Assembly (NCBI GenBank): GCA_002421845.1
Contig: DISL01000029.1
Coordinates: 2,074-8,855, forward strand
From: Epsilonproteobacteria bacterium UBA6211
GTDB lineage: Bacteria; Campylobacterota; Campylobacteria; Campylobacterales; Arcobacteraceae
Length of the DNA: 6,782 nt
Direction: 5' to 3'
Shown piece after piece: positions 6,301-6,782 of the stretch. The translations under genes were made by a program, and so were the position numbers. The number at the start of each line of letters is the position of its first letter. The stretch's first letter is position 1. A model generated the notes under the pieces. That model was not told where the DNA came from. It worked only from the letters and a program-made list of their open reading frames with translations, and ran no database searches.

Positions 6301-6326
6301 TTTTTTAATCCTTTAAAATGTTAGAT

Positions 6327-6335
6327 AATATATCA
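6327..6335 (-). promoter_or_regulatory. Extended -10 promoter of lsrK
   Basis: On the minus strand TGATATATT matches TGnTATAtT. It predicts a transcription start near 6320 and a 20-nt leader that contains AAAGGA at 6309-6314. It fills the 36-bp gap after the toxin stop codon. No -35 box is evident. I saw no palindrome of the kind an LsrR-like repressor would bind in this short gap. Confidence 0.45.
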
Positions 6336-6336
6336 G

Positions 6337-6627
6337 TTATAATCTATTATTGATTTTAGTTGGATTACTTCTACAATCCAAGACTGCATAAATGTAAATT
6401 GCTTCATTATCATACTTATAATAAACCGCATAAGGAAATCTTTTTGAAAGCATTCTATGATAGTCTTTAATCATAATATGAATTCCACAATAAATATGAA
6501 GTGACTCAATATCTGAAAATATAGAATCTAAAAAATACTTTCCAAGACCTTCATTTTGAGATTCATAAAACAAAATAGCATTGGCTATATCAGCCTCAGC
6601 TTCATCTAATATTACGATTTGTCTCAC
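6337..6627 (-). CDS. Type II toxin, RelE/ParE superfamily
   Basis: This is a small toxin of the RelE/ParE fold, which in this superfamily either cleaves mRNA on the ribosome (RelE) or inhibits gyrase (ParE); the sequence alone does not decide, though the pattern looks closer to ParE. With the GTG start at 6627 it has 96 residues. Visible family features are the N-terminal strand and helix (IVILDEAEADIANAILFYESQ, 4-24), the helix GLGKYFLDSIFSDIESL (27-43), and the C-terminal hairpin RFPYAVYYKY (63-72) followed by IYIYAVLDCRSNP (77-89). The GTG start overlaps the antitoxin stop (GTGA), the usual coupled arrangement. An alternative TTG at 6633 has the AAGGA site only 4 nt away, against 10 nt for GTG, and would add two residues. 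The antitoxin lies directly upstream and the gene is probably controlled from a promoter beyond the right edge. Full length, with no sign of decay. Confidence 0.84.
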   Translation of the reverse strand: MRQIVILDEAEADIANAILFYESQNEGLGKYFLDSIFSDIESLHIYCGIHIMIKDYHRMLSKRFPYAVYYKYDNEAIYIYAVLDCRSNPTKINNRL

Positions 6628-6782
6628 GAACAAAGAGTCCTTAATCTATTTTTTGTATCTTCAAGGTTACTAAAAGTAGATTTGTTATTTTTAAGTTTTT
6701 CTTCTCTGGAAGATAATTCATCTATATGCCAGTTTGGTGTAAGTTGGTTTGAAGGTACATTTTTACTCATATCTTCCCATAA
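6624..6782 (-). CDS. Antitoxin of the PF09720 addiction-module type, C-terminal 52 residues (runs off right edge)
   Basis: The frame directly upstream of the toxin reads LWEDMSKNVPS, then TPNWHIDELSSREEKL and ends NLEDTKNRLRTLCS. This fits the C-terminal half of the addiction-module component family (Unstab_antitox, PF09720, TIGR02574): a short LW-S segment, a Pro-x-Trp-His turn, a Glu/Arg-rich helix (EExxREEKL type) and a final helix in which Glu-x-x-Lys-x-Arg-Leu recurs. Such antitoxins pair with RelE/ParE-like toxins, bind them and repress their own operon. The frame is open to the window edge, and the family pattern starts before it, so the internal ATG (residue 5, LWEDM) is probably not the true start; read from that ATG it would be only 48 residues. 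The stop TGA at 6624-6626 overlaps the toxin GTG. The family assignment is from pattern memory and is moderately sure. Confidence 0.7.
   Translation of the reverse strand, partial: LWEDMSKNVPSNQLTPNWHIDELSSREEKLKNNKSTFSNLEDTKNRLRTLCS

Overview
The window is AT-rich bacterial DNA that reads as a Campylobacterota (epsilonproteobacterial) chromosome, of the Sulfurimonas/Arcobacter/Sulfurospirillum kind. This rests on the tlyA-ribF gene pair known from Campylobacter and Helicobacter, the short type-I TlyA, a sensor kinase with the HQWRQPLS phospho-acceptor box common in this phylum, and promoters that are extended -10 boxes without a clear -35. The genus assignment is inference; no 16S or other marker is present.

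Layout, left to right. (1) Positions 1-561, minus: the first 187 residues of a DNA cytosine-5 methyltransferase whose specificity region lies beyond the left edge. (2) 616-2134, minus: a two-gene core operon, tlyA (rRNA 2'-O-methyltransferase) followed by ribF (FMN/FAD synthesis), overlapping by about 29 nt. (3) 2174-2713, plus: a YigZ/IMPACT-family gene divergent from tlyA; the 39-bp gap holds overlapping -10 boxes on both strands, and tlyA appears leaderless. (4) 2811-4727, plus: a membrane sensor histidine kinase with a double-Cache periplasmic domain and no response regulator in view. (5) 4738-6300, minus: an autoinducer-2 kinase (LsrK) converging on the sensor kinase with only 10 bp between the stops. 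(6) 6337-6782, minus: a type II toxin-antitoxin pair, with a ParE/RelE-like toxin preceded by the C-terminal part of a PF09720-type antitoxin that runs off the right edge.

Core genes (tlyA, ribF, yigZ) are thus flanked by accessory-type genes (methyltransferase, orphan sensor kinase, LsrK, toxin-antitoxin). The most noteworthy item is LsrK. It is recognisable over its whole length and ends in the same WKAPGL as the enterobacterial enzyme, but no other lsr gene (transporter, LsrB, LsrR, LsrF, LsrG) is in the window. It also looks richer in G+C than its neighbours. I see no clearly new multi-gene system. No stretch longer than 300 bases lacks a gene, and I saw no tRNA, rRNA, CRISPR array, insertion sequence or convincing intrinsic terminator.
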